Below the pieces are notes generated by a model. It did no database searches, was not told where the DNA came from, and saw nothing but the letters and a program-made list of their open reading frames with translations. Shown here one piece after another: positions 47,700 to 56,531 of a stretch of 64,000 nucleotides of DNA. The stretch spans positions 109,032 through 173,031 of the forward strand of contig VBEC01000019.1 of assembly GCA_005883615.1 (NCBI GenBank), written 5' to 3'. The DNA comes from Chloroflexota bacterium. GTDB taxonomy: Bacteria > Chloroflexota > Limnocylindria > Limnocylindrales > CSP1-4. The stretch's first letter is position 1; each line of letters begins with the position of its first letter. The position numbers were made by a program, and so were the translations under genes.

Positions 47700-50018
47700 T
47701 CACATGGGTTCCGGGCGGTTTCGCGACGACGTCCACAGCCGCGCTGCCTGAATGGGCAGCTCTCGAGGCCGCACCCCGGCCGCCGCGGCTACTGCGTTTG
47801 CGATCGCTGCGGGAGCGGCAACCACGGAGGCCTCGCCGATTCCCTTCGCGCCGAACGGTCCGTCCGGCGCAGGAACCTCGACGATGATCGTCTCGATCGG
47901 CGGCAGACTGCTCGCTCTGGGAATTGCGTAATCCAGGAACGTGCCGCTCAGGAGCTGCCCTTGCTCGTCGTGGATCAGCTTCTCGTACAGCGCCCAGCCG
48001 ATGCCCTGCACCGTTCCACCAAGCATCTGGCCTTCGATCAGCGCGGGGTTCAGCGCTCGTCCTACGTCCTGTGCAACGACATTGCGCAGGATCTCGACTC
48101 GCCCGGTATCGTGATCGAAGCGAGCGTGAACGAGGTGCGCCGCGGACGAGGGAGCGAGGCTCTTCGGGACCGTGCGACCGTGGCCCTCGACCGGTGGATG
48201 GTGGCCACCGAAGTCGTGCAACTTCTCAGCCAGGGCGGCCAGCGACATGCCTCGGTCGGGGGAGCCACGCGGTCGGACAATGCCGTCAACGATCTCCAGG
48301 TCGGCCGGCGCGATCTCGAATTCCAGGGCTGCGAAGTCGAGGAGCTGCTGTCGTGCGTCGGCGGCCGCAGCCTGGATAGCTCGACCGGATGAGTACGTGA
48401 CGACGCTCCCGCCACTCAGCGGCGATTGCGGAGCCCCGTCGGTATCGAGGCTGACCACCTTGACCTGGTCGGGGGCCACGCCGAAGGCCTCGGCGGCGAT
48501 CACGCCAAAGCCGCTGACGGCACCCGACATATCCACGACGCCGGTGATGACGGCCAGCGTACCGTCCGGTTCGAGCCGGCAGATGGCGGCGGCCGGCTCC
48601 TTGCCTCCGGGCCAATAACCGACGGCCAGGCCGATGCCCTCACCGGGCGGGACCTTCTGGCGGCCGGTCCAGAGGGGATGCGCACGGACGGCCTCGAGGC
48701 ACTCCCTCGCGCCAATCCCCGGCCAGGCTTCTCCATCGATCATCGGCGAACCCGCCTCGGCGAGATTGGCCAGTCGCAGCTCGACAGGGTCGAGACCCAG
48801 ACGCTCGCCCAGCTCGTCGATCAATGACTCGAGCGCGAACGCCGCCTGTGGGGCGCCCGGCGCCCGATACGAGCCAGTCCCGAAGCGATTGGTGCGCACG
48901 CCGTAAGCGCGGACGTCGAACGCGGGCCAGGCATAGGGACCGGCAACGATGACCGCGGCGATCGCCTCGATCGTCCATTCGGTATAGGCCCCTGCGTCGA
49001 ATGCCAATCGGGCGTCGATGGCCACCAGCTCACCCGATCGCTTGGCGCCGATCTTGATCTCGATGACGCTGGCTGAGGCCGGGTTCGTCGCCGCGAAGTC
49101 CTCCCGACGGGTCAGGGCGAGCCTGACCGGGCGGTGCAGCGCCAGCACGGCCCCAGCGACCAGCGGCTCGACCACGATCACCTTGGATCCGAATGCACCC
49201 CCGAGCGGCGCACCCAGCACGCGTACCTGGCTCGCCGGAAGACCGAAGATCTTGGCCAGCTGCTGCCGGCAGTAGAACGTGCCCTGGGTGCTCGTCTCGA
49301 CGACGAGCGTCCCGTCGGGTTCCAGCCAGCCCGAGGCCGCGTGGGGCTCCATGTAAGCCTGGTACACCCAGTTCGTCCGGAACGTCCCCTCTGCGACCAC
49401 GTCGCTTTGCGCCAGGGCGGACGTAACGTCTCCTTGCGCGTACCGCTTCCTGCTGATCACGTTCTCGGAAAGGTCTTCCTCTTCGAGCAGCGCTCCGACT
49501 CCACCCACGGCCGCGTGGGCCGCCTTGGCGGCCCCGGCATCGTCATCCTCGACTTCGACCAGCGGCTTGATCCGCGCCGGCGGAGCACCGGCGTCCATGG
49601 CTGCGTGCAGGTCGAGGACGGGATCCAGTCGCTCGGCGTCGACCGTGACCAGGTCGACGGCGTCCGAAGCTGCGGCCTCGCTTTCGGCGATGACAAGGGC
49701 GACTGGTTGTCCAGCAAAAACGACCTCCCCCCTGGCCAATGGCTCGAACATGCGCATGTCTCCGCGACCTGTGATCGGAAGATCCTCCGCGGTCAGTACC
49801 GCCACGACACCGGGTACGGCCAGGGCGGCGGTGGCGTCGACCGCGCGGATGCGAGCATGGGCGTACAGGCTCGGCACGACGCGAGCGTGCAGGAGGCCCT
49901 TCCGCGAGCGGTCGGCCGCGTACCTGGTGGCGCCTGTCACCTTCTCGAGCGAGTCGATCCGGGGCCGGCGGACACCGATCCCTCCCTCTCCTCCCGGGGT
50001 GGGGGGCACCGCGGTCAC
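47700..50018 (-). CDS. Xanthine dehydrogenase-family molybdopterin-binding (large) subunit
   Basis: GIGVRRPRIDSLEKVTGATRYAADRSRKGLLHARVVPSLYAHARI; GGAFGSK; SYRAPGAPQAAFALESLIDELGERLGLDPVELRLAN; AKGIGEASVVAAPAAIANAVAAAAG. GTG at 50018 overlaps the upstream stop by 4 bp. Confidence 0.92.
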   Translation of the reverse strand: MTAVPPTPGGEGGIGVRRPRIDSLEKVTGATRYAADRSRKGLLHARVVPSLYAHARIRAVDATAALAVPGVVAVLTAEDLPITGRGDMRMFEPLARGEVVFAGQPVALVIAESEAAASDAVDLVTVDAERLDPVLDLHAAMDAGAPPARIKPLVEVEDDDAGAAKAAHAAVGGVGALLEEEDLSENVISRKRYAQGDVTSALAQSDVVAEGTFRTNWVYQAYMEPHAASGWLEPDGTLVVETSTQGTFYCRQQLAKIFGLPASQVRVLGAPLGGAFGSKVIVVEPLVAGAVLALHRPVRLALTRREDFAATNPASASVIEIKIGAKRSGELVAIDARLAFDAGAYTEWTIEAIAAVIVAGPYAWPAFDVRAYGVRTNRFGTGSYRAPGAPQAAFALESLIDELGERLGLDPVELRLANLAEAGSPMIDGEAWPGIGARECLEAVRAHPLWTGRQKVPPGEGIGLAVGYWPGGKEPAAAICRLEPDGTLAVITGVVDMSGAVSGFGVIAAEAFGVAPDQVKVVSLDTDGAPQSPLSGGSVVTYSSGRAIQAAAADARQQLLDFAALEFEIAPADLEIVDGIVRPRGSPDRGMSLAALAEKLHDFGGHHPPVEGHGRTVPKSLAPSSAAHLVHARFDHDTGRVEILRNVVAQDVGRALNPALIEGQMLGGTVQGIGWALYEKLIHDEQGQLLSGTFLDYAIPRASSLPPIETIIVEVPAPDGPFGAKGIGEASVVAAPAAIANAVAAAAGVRPRELPIQAARLWTSSRNRPEPM

Positions 50019-50857
50019 CCAGCCACTCCGCTCGGCTCGGTCGCCGCCGGCTTCAGGGTCGCGTCCGCCACCCACGAATCCACGACCGACCGGAGCTCGG
50101 TGGCGCTGCGCTTGAGAAACTCATGAAGAATGTTCAGGTCACTGCCGATGCAGAAGTGGCGGACACCCAGGTCGAGGTAGTAGCCCGCCTCGGACGGCAG
50201 CGTCAGCTCCGCTCTTGCCGGGATTCCCGCACGGTGACTGGCATCGATGACCCGCCGCTCGACAGCTCGAATCTCTGGGTCGATCCAGCCGCCGGGACGA
50301 CCGACGCTCATCGCGTAGTCGGCGGGACCCCATTGGATCATGTCGATGCCGGGCACTGACAGGATCTCGTCGAGCTGCTCGACCGCCGACCGCTTCTCGA
50401 TCATGAGGACCACGACGACATCTTGCAGCGCCTGCACGTACGATGCGGTGGCAGCCTGCCCGTAATAGCTCATCCGCCTGTCAGCCGCTCCATATGTTCC
50501 TCCTCCATCCGGGGAATCGGGGCGCACGGCCATCACGCATTCAAGCGCATCGTCCCTGTTGCGGACGTCCGCGAATAGGACAGACTGGAATCCCGAGCCG
50601 ATCGCCCGCTGAGCCAGGAAACGGCGAGGCTCCTGGTCGAGCTTGATCATCGCGCCGAGATCGAACAGCTCAGCGGCGCGGCAGAAGTTGTCGAGCCCGA
50701 AGAGGTCGAACGGCGCGTACTCCGCGGAGAACTCAACATAGTCGAAGACGCCCGTATGTCCGACGATCTCGACGACCGATGGCCACGTGTTGTGCAGGTG
50801 CGTGGCGAATGATGGCCGGCCGGCGGCAAGGAGCTCTCGCAGTCGATTCGGGCGCAT
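50015..50857 (-). CDS. HpcH/HpaI aldolase/citrate lyase family protein
   Basis: MRPNRLRELLAAGRPSFATHLHNTWPSVVEIVGHTGVFDYVEFSAEY; VVVLMIEKRSAVEQLDEILSVPGIDMIQWGPADYAMSVG. Confidence 0.88.
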   Translation of the reverse strand: MRPNRLRELLAAGRPSFATHLHNTWPSVVEIVGHTGVFDYVEFSAEYAPFDLFGLDNFCRAAELFDLGAMIKLDQEPRRFLAQRAIGSGFQSVLFADVRNRDDALECVMAVRPDSPDGGGTYGAADRRMSYYGQAATASYVQALQDVVVVLMIEKRSAVEQLDEILSVPGIDMIQWGPADYAMSVGRPGGWIDPEIRAVERRVIDASHRAGIPARAELTLPSEAGYYLDLGVRHFCIGSDLNILHEFLKRSATELRSVVDSWVADATLKPAATEPSGVAG

Positions 50858-50860
50858 GCG

Positions 50861-51667
50861 TCAGACGGCGGCGGCCTCGACCGCGGGGCGGTCGAGGAGA
50901 CCTCTTGCGGCTGCCAGCTCAGCCCGGCCGCCCAGTTGCAGCAACGCGAGATCCGAGGCGACGGTCAACATCCGGAAGCCCTGCTCGAGATACCGTCGGG
51001 CGATCGTCCCGTTGGCGCAATGAATTCCGGGTATCACGTTGTGTCGCTGACACGATTCACGGACCTGGTCGATTGCCGTCTCATGAATGCGCGCCTGCGA
51101 TTCGCGCCAGTCGTCGGGATCCCAGGACAACCCAAGCGAGACCGCCAGGTCCGCGGGGCCGACATAGATCGCGTCCACGCCGGCCGTTGCGGCGATCTCG
51201 TCGACGTTGCGCAGTCCCTCTGCAGTCTCCACCATCACGATGACAGCGATCTGCTCGAAATCGGCCTGGGCTCCCGCGGCCCGCATGATCGGCCCCCGAA
51301 GCGGGCCCGCTGACCGGTGACCCCCCGGGGCGTACCTGACGGCGTCAACGGCGCGGGCCGCCTGCTCGGTCGTCTCGACCATCGGCACGATCACACCAAG
51401 GGCACCGAGATCGAGCGACTTGCCGATCAGCGCGGGATCGTTCGAGGGCACTCGCGTCGTCGGCACGGCGCCCTGGAGCTCGATCGCCCGAAACGCCGCG
51501 GCAAGACTGGCGGGGTCGCCCAGGCCGTGCTGCTGGTCGACACACACCTCGTCGAAACCGCAACTCGCCAGGAACTCGGCTACCTGGGGATCCGCGGTCG
51601 TCATCCAGGCTCCGAGCGATGCCGTGCCGCGAGCCCAGCGCTGCAGCAAGGGGTTGCCGAATCCCAC
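50861..51667 (-). CDS. HpcH/HpaI aldolase/citrate lyase family protein
   Basis: FLASCGFDEVCVDQQHGLGDPASLAAAFRAIELQGAVPTTRVPSNDPALIGKSLDLGALGVIVPMVETTEQAARAV; VMVETAEGLRNVDEIAATAGVDAIYVGPADLAVSLG. GTG start preceded by an AGGAGG-like RBS. Confidence 0.92.
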   Translation of the reverse strand: MGFGNPLLQRWARGTASLGAWMTTADPQVAEFLASCGFDEVCVDQQHGLGDPASLAAAFRAIELQGAVPTTRVPSNDPALIGKSLDLGALGVIVPMVETTEQAARAVDAVRYAPGGHRSAGPLRGPIMRAAGAQADFEQIAVIVMVETAEGLRNVDEIAATAGVDAIYVGPADLAVSLGLSWDPDDWRESQARIHETAIDQVRESCQRHNVIPGIHCANGTIARRYLEQGFRMLTVASDLALLQLGGRAELAAARGLLDRPAVEAAAV

Positions 51668-51732
51668 CGACTCCTCCTGTCGAGCGCCAGTCGACCCGAG
51701 GTTCCACCCCAAGGCCTCGGACACCCGCGCAG

Positions 51733-51744
51733 ATTGTCGACAAT
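51733..51744. promoter_or_regulatory. Perfect palindrome ATTGTCGACAAT, candidate operator (site 3)
   Basis: Read directly: ...cccgcgcagATTGTCGACAATgtgaag..., between the divergent aldolase gene (start 51667) and the XRE-cupin gene (51893). Confidence 0.65.
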
Positions 51745-51892
51745 GTGAAGCATATCCGGTCCCGTGCACGGACTTCGGCCAGATGACTGAAAGGGGAGCG
51801 GCAGGCAACCAGCGGTTGACCCTCCGATGGTCGCGACGTAGTGTGCAGACGTTGGGCTCGACCGATCCTCTTGCGAGTCCAGGTGGGGTGGC

Positions 51893-52531
51893 GTGCCCGC
51901 AACCGAGGGAGGTTCGCCGGTGGCGTCGGAGCCGACGATCGAGCGTGCCGAATTTCGAGCCGACGCTGTCGACGGGCCCATCCCGGACGCCGCATCCATC
52001 GGCGCCGGGATCCGGCGCGAGCGGCTCCGCCGGCGCCTGACCCTGGCCCAATTGGCGGAGCAGGTCAACCTGACGGTCAGCGCGCTCAGTCAGATGGAGC
52101 GGGGCGCCAGCGATCCGTCGATCAACTCACTGCGACGGATCGCCCAGGCCTTCGGTGTCCCAATGTTCCAGTTCCTGATCGGTTCGGCGCCGCGCGGAAT
52201 TGTGGTCCGCAGGGACAAACGGCGGCGGCTGACCTTCCCGAACCGCAAGCTCGAGTACGAGCTCGTGTCGGCCGACACGGCCGGCGAATTCGAGGTCCTG
52301 AGCCTGGTCCTCGCCCCTCACGGGACGTCGGCTTCGGCGGCCGGCAGCCACAAGAGCGAGGAGTGCTCGATCGTGCTTCGCGGCGCCGTGACGGCCGAAG
52401 TCGCCGGCCAGCTTTATGAGCTGGGCGAAGGCGACAGCATCAAGATCCACCGCGAGCTGCCTCATCGGATGGTCAACCGGAGCAGCATCGAAGCAGAGGT
52501 CTTGATCATCATCAGTCCGCCGACGTTCTGA
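51893..52531 (+). CDS. XRE-family transcriptional regulator with C-terminal cupin sensor domain
   Basis: IGAGIRRERLRRRLTLAQLAEQVNLTVSALSQMERGASDPSINSLRRIAQAFGVPMFQFL (HTH) followed by a cupin: HKSEECSIVLRGAVTAEVAGQLYELGEGDSIKIHRELPHRMVNRSSIEAEVLIIISPP. Confidence 0.95.
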   Translation: MPATEGGSPVASEPTIERAEFRADAVDGPIPDAASIGAGIRRERLRRRLTLAQLAEQVNLTVSALSQMERGASDPSINSLRRIAQAFGVPMFQFLIGSAPRGIVVRRDKRRRLTFPNRKLEYELVSADTAGEFEVLSLVLAPHGTSASAAGSHKSEECSIVLRGAVTAEVAGQLYELGEGDSIKIHRELPHRMVNRSSIEAEVLIIISPPTF

Positions 52532-52548
52532 CGCGCGTCCGGACGCGT

Positions 52549-54168
52549 TCACTGGGCCTCGCGGCGAAGCACCCGCCCGAGGTGCAGGTCGGCCGGCCGG
52601 CCGCCATCCCACGCGAATCGGCCATCGACGAGCACCGCCTCAACGCCTGCTGCGAGCTGCGTTGGTGATCCATAGGTCGCCTGGTCACGAATGGTTGCGG
52701 GATCGAAGACGACGAGATCCGCGACGGCGCCGGGAACGACCCTGCCTCGATCGGTCAGCCCGATGATCTCGGCGGCCAGTCCGGTCATGCGGTGGATCGC
52801 CTCAGCCATCGCCAGGACGCCACGCTCGCGAACGTATGTCCCCAGCACCTTCGCAAACGTTCCGTAGCAGCGGGGATGGACGCTCGCGTCCGGACCCGTT
52901 ACCGCCAACTGATCGGAGCCGATTCCGGTGGCCGGGAAGCGAAGCGCCGCCGTGACGTCGTCCTCATGCATCAGCTCAACGATCATCACTGTGGCGGCGC
53001 GGTCTCGTACCAGCAGGTCGAAGACGAACGTCAGTGGGTCGACGTGGTCGCGATTCGCCAGCTCGGCGACGCTGTGCCCTTCGATCCCGGCGAGGCGACG
53101 GTCGCCGACCGAGGCGATCCGAATCTGCTCGAAGCTGCCGGCTGCCTCGACGTAATTGCTCCAGCCCGGAAGGCCAGTGGCGACGTCAACCCGGATCTGA
53201 TCTCGCGGCAGGTCCGAGCCGAGACGTTCGAACATGGCCTCGATGCCTCCGTCGTGAACCCACGGCGGGAGGAGTTGGCTGAGCATGGTGCTCCCGGCCG
53301 TGTACGGGTAGGCGTCGCAGGTGATGCGGGCGTCACGGCGGCGTGCCTCGATGAGTCGGTCGACGGCCGCCCCGATCTTTCCGTGGCTCTGACGACCGGC
53401 CGATTTCAGGTGCGAAACATGGACCGCGGTCCTTAGCCGCCGCCCGATCGTCAACGCTTCGTCGAGGGCCTCGAGCAGCCCGGCACCCTCGTTTCGAATA
53501 TGGGAGGCATAGAGGCTTCGTGCATGCGGGAGGGATGCGCCCACTTCGACCACCTCGTCGGTCGACGCGAAGGATGCGGGTGGGTACACGAGTCCGGTGC
53601 TCATGCCCCACGCACCGGCCGCCAAACCATCGGCCACGGCGTCATGCATCTGCCGAGCTTCGGCCGTGGTCGGCGGCCGGTCGTCGAAGCCGAGCGCGGC
53701 CATTCGCACGGCGCCGTGGCCGATCAGCGGGACGCAGTTCACCGCGGGCCGCGCCGCGTCGAGCCGATCGAGGAATTCTCCGAAGCCCCGCCATTCCCAG
53801 TCGAGATCCGGGCCGAGGGCCCGAAACGTGGCGATCTGTTCTGCAGCGGTGCCCGGATCGGCCGAAAGCGGTGCGGGCGAGTAGCCGCAGTTGCCGACGA
53901 CCTCGCTCGTCACCCCCTGGCTGATCGAGTTCACTGCGCCGGGATAAGCGGGCAGAGTGAAGTCCGCGTGGGAGTGAAGGTCGATGAATCCCGGCGCGAC
54001 GATCAGGTCGTCGGCACGCAGCCTCCGCCGGGCCGGTACGTCACGCCCCTCGGCCGCGACCGCGACGATGCGGCCGTCTGAGACTGCGACGTCGGCACGG
54101 TACCCCGGGCGACCGCTGCCGTCATGGACGATCCCGCCCTCGATCACCAAGTCGACCGCTTCGGGCAC
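52549..54168 (-). CDS. N-acyl-D-amino-acid deacylase family amidohydrolase
   Basis: MPEAVDLVIEGGIVHDGSGRPGYRADVAVSDGRIVAVA...APGFIDLHSHADFTLPAYPGAVNSISQGVTSEVVGNCGYSPAPLS. Confidence 0.93.
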   Translation of the reverse strand: MPEAVDLVIEGGIVHDGSGRPGYRADVAVSDGRIVAVAAEGRDVPARRRLRADDLIVAPGFIDLHSHADFTLPAYPGAVNSISQGVTSEVVGNCGYSPAPLSADPGTAAEQIATFRALGPDLDWEWRGFGEFLDRLDAARPAVNCVPLIGHGAVRMAALGFDDRPPTTAEARQMHDAVADGLAAGAWGMSTGLVYPPASFASTDEVVEVGASLPHARSLYASHIRNEGAGLLEALDEALTIGRRLRTAVHVSHLKSAGRQSHGKIGAAVDRLIEARRRDARITCDAYPYTAGSTMLSQLLPPWVHDGGIEAMFERLGSDLPRDQIRVDVATGLPGWSNYVEAAGSFEQIRIASVGDRRLAGIEGHSVAELANRDHVDPLTFVFDLLVRDRAATVMIVELMHEDDVTAALRFPATGIGSDQLAVTGPDASVHPRCYGTFAKVLGTYVRERGVLAMAEAIHRMTGLAAEIIGLTDRGRVVPGAVADLVVFDPATIRDQATYGSPTQLAAGVEAVLVDGRFAWDGGRPADLHLGRVLRREAQ

Positions 54169-54258
54169 GGGACTGACCTTAATCGATGCTCGGATCGAGG
54201 GTCAATTCCGGCGCCGGATTCCAGGTCAACTGCAGTGCTGCCTGTTAGATTGCGCGAA

Positions 54259-55197
54259 ATGGAGCTGGTCGACCTGACGGCATGGGCGCCGCGCGAGGGC
54301 GGCTCGCTCTCGTATCGAGTCGAAACTCGATTCGGGCTTGACTCGTTGCCCGAGGGCGCATCATTCGGGCAGGTGTCGGCCGTGGGAACCGACCCGGAAG
54401 GCAACGTCTTCGCCTTCCAGCGCGGCCCGCGAACGGACCCGATCGTGGTCTTCGATCCCCAAGGGCGGTTCCTGCGCTCGTGGGGTGCCGGGATAGGCAT
54501 CGCCCACGGCCTGCGTCTGGATCCCGACGGAGCGGTCTGGATCACCGACGTCGGGTCGCATTGCGTCCTCAAGTTCAACCGGGCCGGTCGCCTGCTGCGG
54601 ACCCTCGGGACGCCGGGCCGTGCGGGAGCCGACGAGGCTACGTTCGATCGCCCAACCGACGTTACGTTCGGGGCCAATGGCGTCGTGTACGTGTCGGACG
54701 GCTACGGCAACTCGCGCATCGTGCGCTTCGATCGGAATGGCCGATTCATCTCGGCCTGGGGACGCCCAGGTTCGGAGCCCGGCGAGTTCGCCACCCCGCA
54801 TGCCCTCGCGACGGATCGCGAAGGGCGTGTTTATGTAAGTGACCGAGCCAACGAGCGCATCCAGATCTTCGACCAGGACGGGACGTATCTGAGCAGCTGG
54901 ACTCACTTGGGCGCCACCCAAGGCATCGACATCACGGCGGGCGACGAGGTCTGGGTGATGACGTTCCGCAGCCTGGACGAGATCCTCCGGTACGACAGCA
55001 TGCCCGGCAGGCTGATGCGACTCGACCTCGCCAGCGGCCGCGTTCTGGGGTCGTTGGATGCGCCCGGGCACTCGGTTCACCGTTCCGCGGCCGGCGACGT
55101 GTTCGTGGGCAGCCTGACCGGCAACGTGATCAGGCTGGTCGCCGCCGGCACCTCCGAAACCCCCGCGATGGCCCTCGACGAAGATCGCCCCGGGTGA
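54259..55197 (+). CDS. NHL-repeat (peptidyl-alpha-hydroxyglycine alpha-amidating lyase-like beta-propeller) protein
   Basis: Repeated units DPDGAVWITDVGSHCVLKFNRAGRLLRTLG, GANGVVYVSDGYGNSRIVRFDRNGRFISAWG, DREGRVYVSDRANERIQIFDQDGTYLSSW. Internal ATG at 54259. Confidence 0.85.
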   Translation: MELVDLTAWAPREGGSLSYRVETRFGLDSLPEGASFGQVSAVGTDPEGNVFAFQRGPRTDPIVVFDPQGRFLRSWGAGIGIAHGLRLDPDGAVWITDVGSHCVLKFNRAGRLLRTLGTPGRAGADEATFDRPTDVTFGANGVVYVSDGYGNSRIVRFDRNGRFISAWGRPGSEPGEFATPHALATDREGRVYVSDRANERIQIFDQDGTYLSSWTHLGATQGIDITAGDEVWVMTFRSLDEILRYDSMPGRLMRLDLASGRVLGSLDAPGHSVHRSAAGDVFVGSLTGNVIRLVAAGTSETPAMALDEDRPG

Positions 55198-56531
55198 CAG
55201 TTCCGGGAGCTCCAGCAGGGGCGAGACGACTGCGCGGGGCAGCGGCGGCGACGGCCCGCTCTTCCGACACCAAGGCGGAAGGCCAGGCGCCTGTCTACGC
55301 TCGCCTCGGGGTGCGGCGGGTGGTGAACGCCCGTGGCTGTGCAACTCTCGCCGGCGGCACGCTGATGGACCCTGAAGTCACCACGGCAATGGGCGAAGCC
55401 GCGCGATCGTTCGTTCGGATCGGCGACCTGGAGGACGCTGCGAGCCGGATCATCGCTGCGGCCACCGGAGCAGAGGCGGGCTACGTGACCTCGGGCGCGG
55501 CGGCCGGGGTGACCCTTGCAACCGCGGCGTTTCTCGCGGGCATGGATCCGGATCGAATGGAGCTTCTGCCCGACACCGGCCACCACCCTAACGAGGTTCT
55601 CGTCCAGCGCGTGCATCGCAACCCGTACGACCACATGGTCCGCGCGGCCGGTGCTCGACTGGTCGAGTTCGGGGGCGACGGCTCGGCGACGCTCGCACGG
55701 ATGACGGCCGAGATGAAGGCCGCGATCGGCCCCCGGACGGTGGGCGCCTTCTATCATGCACAGCTGGAATCCGTCGGCCTGCCGCTCGCCGACTTCGTGG
55801 CGACTGCCCACGAGCACGATCTTCCGGTGATCGTGGATGCGTCGGTTTGTCTGCCGCCCCGATCCAACCTGCGCCGCTTCACCGCGACCGGCGCAGACCT
55901 CGTCGCTTTCAGCGGCGGAAAGTCCATTCGCGGTCCACAGGCGTCGGGCATCCTCGCGGGCCGAGCCGACCTGCTTCTGTCCGTCTCGCTGCAGCACCAG
56001 GACATGGACGTCCAGGCATCCACCTGGGCACGCCGTCCGCTGCTCGAGGCCGGGGTCATCCGAAGGCCGCCGGGGCACGGGATCGGTCGGCCCATGAAGG
56101 CCGGCAAGGAAGAGATCGTGGGCCTGCTCGTCGCTCTCGAGCGTTACCTCGCTCGTGACGAAGCGGCGGACGCGGCGCGATGGGGCAGGATGGCCGAGGA
56201 GCTGGCCGCAGGACTGGCGAGGATCGACGGCCTGAGCGCTGCGGTCGAGCGGATCCAACCGGACCGCCGGCCGGTTGCCAGCACCACCGTCACCGTGGAC
56301 GCGCGGACCTATGGAAGGTCCGCGGTCGAGCTGGTTCGGAAACTTGCAGACCTGGACCCGCTGGTGATGGTCGCCGACGGAGCGGCTGAATTCGGACGCC
56401 TCCGCCTTGACCCCGAGAACCTGCAGGACGGCGAGGTCGACCTGGTCGTCGAGGCTTTCCGCTTGTGCAGTCGAAGGGTCGCCGGGCGGCGTTCGGGGAG
56501 GCACGCGCAGCGGCCTGCCGCGCCCATATGA
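55194..56531 (+). CDS. SelA/DgaE-like PLP-dependent enzyme (L-seryl-tRNA(Sec) selenium transferase-related)
   Basis: GVRRVVNARGCATLAGGTLMDPEVTTAMGEAARSFVRIGDLEDAASRIIAAATGAEAGYVTSGAAAGVTLATAAFL; Lys motif LVAFSGGKSIRGPQASGILAGRADLL. Confidence 0.88.
   Translation: MTVPGAPAGARRLRGAAAATARSSDTKAEGQAPVYARLGVRRVVNARGCATLAGGTLMDPEVTTAMGEAARSFVRIGDLEDAASRIIAAATGAEAGYVTSGAAAGVTLATAAFLAGMDPDRMELLPDTGHHPNEVLVQRVHRNPYDHMVRAAGARLVEFGGDGSATLARMTAEMKAAIGPRTVGAFYHAQLESVGLPLADFVATAHEHDLPVIVDASVCLPPRSNLRRFTATGADLVAFSGGKSIRGPQASGILAGRADLLLSVSLQHQDMDVQASTWARRPLLEAGVIRRPPGHGIGRPMKAGKEEIVGLLVALERYLARDEAADAARWGRMAEELAAGLARIDGLSAAVERIQPDRRPVASTTVTVDARTYGRSAVELVRKLADLDPLVMVADGAAEFGRLRLDPENLQDGEVDLVVEAFRLCSRRVAGRRSGRHAQRPAAPI

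Noticed and set aside
55077-56504. 475-aa minus-strand ORF
   Set aside because: Antisense to the SelA-like PLP enzyme, whose translation has conserved motifs; no recognisable domain.
55194-56531. Selenocysteine biosynthesis (SelA) interpretation
   Set aside because: No selB, tRNA-Sec or selD seen nearby, and the family includes many non-SelA PLP enzymes (DgaE-like); the neighbourhood fits catabolism better.
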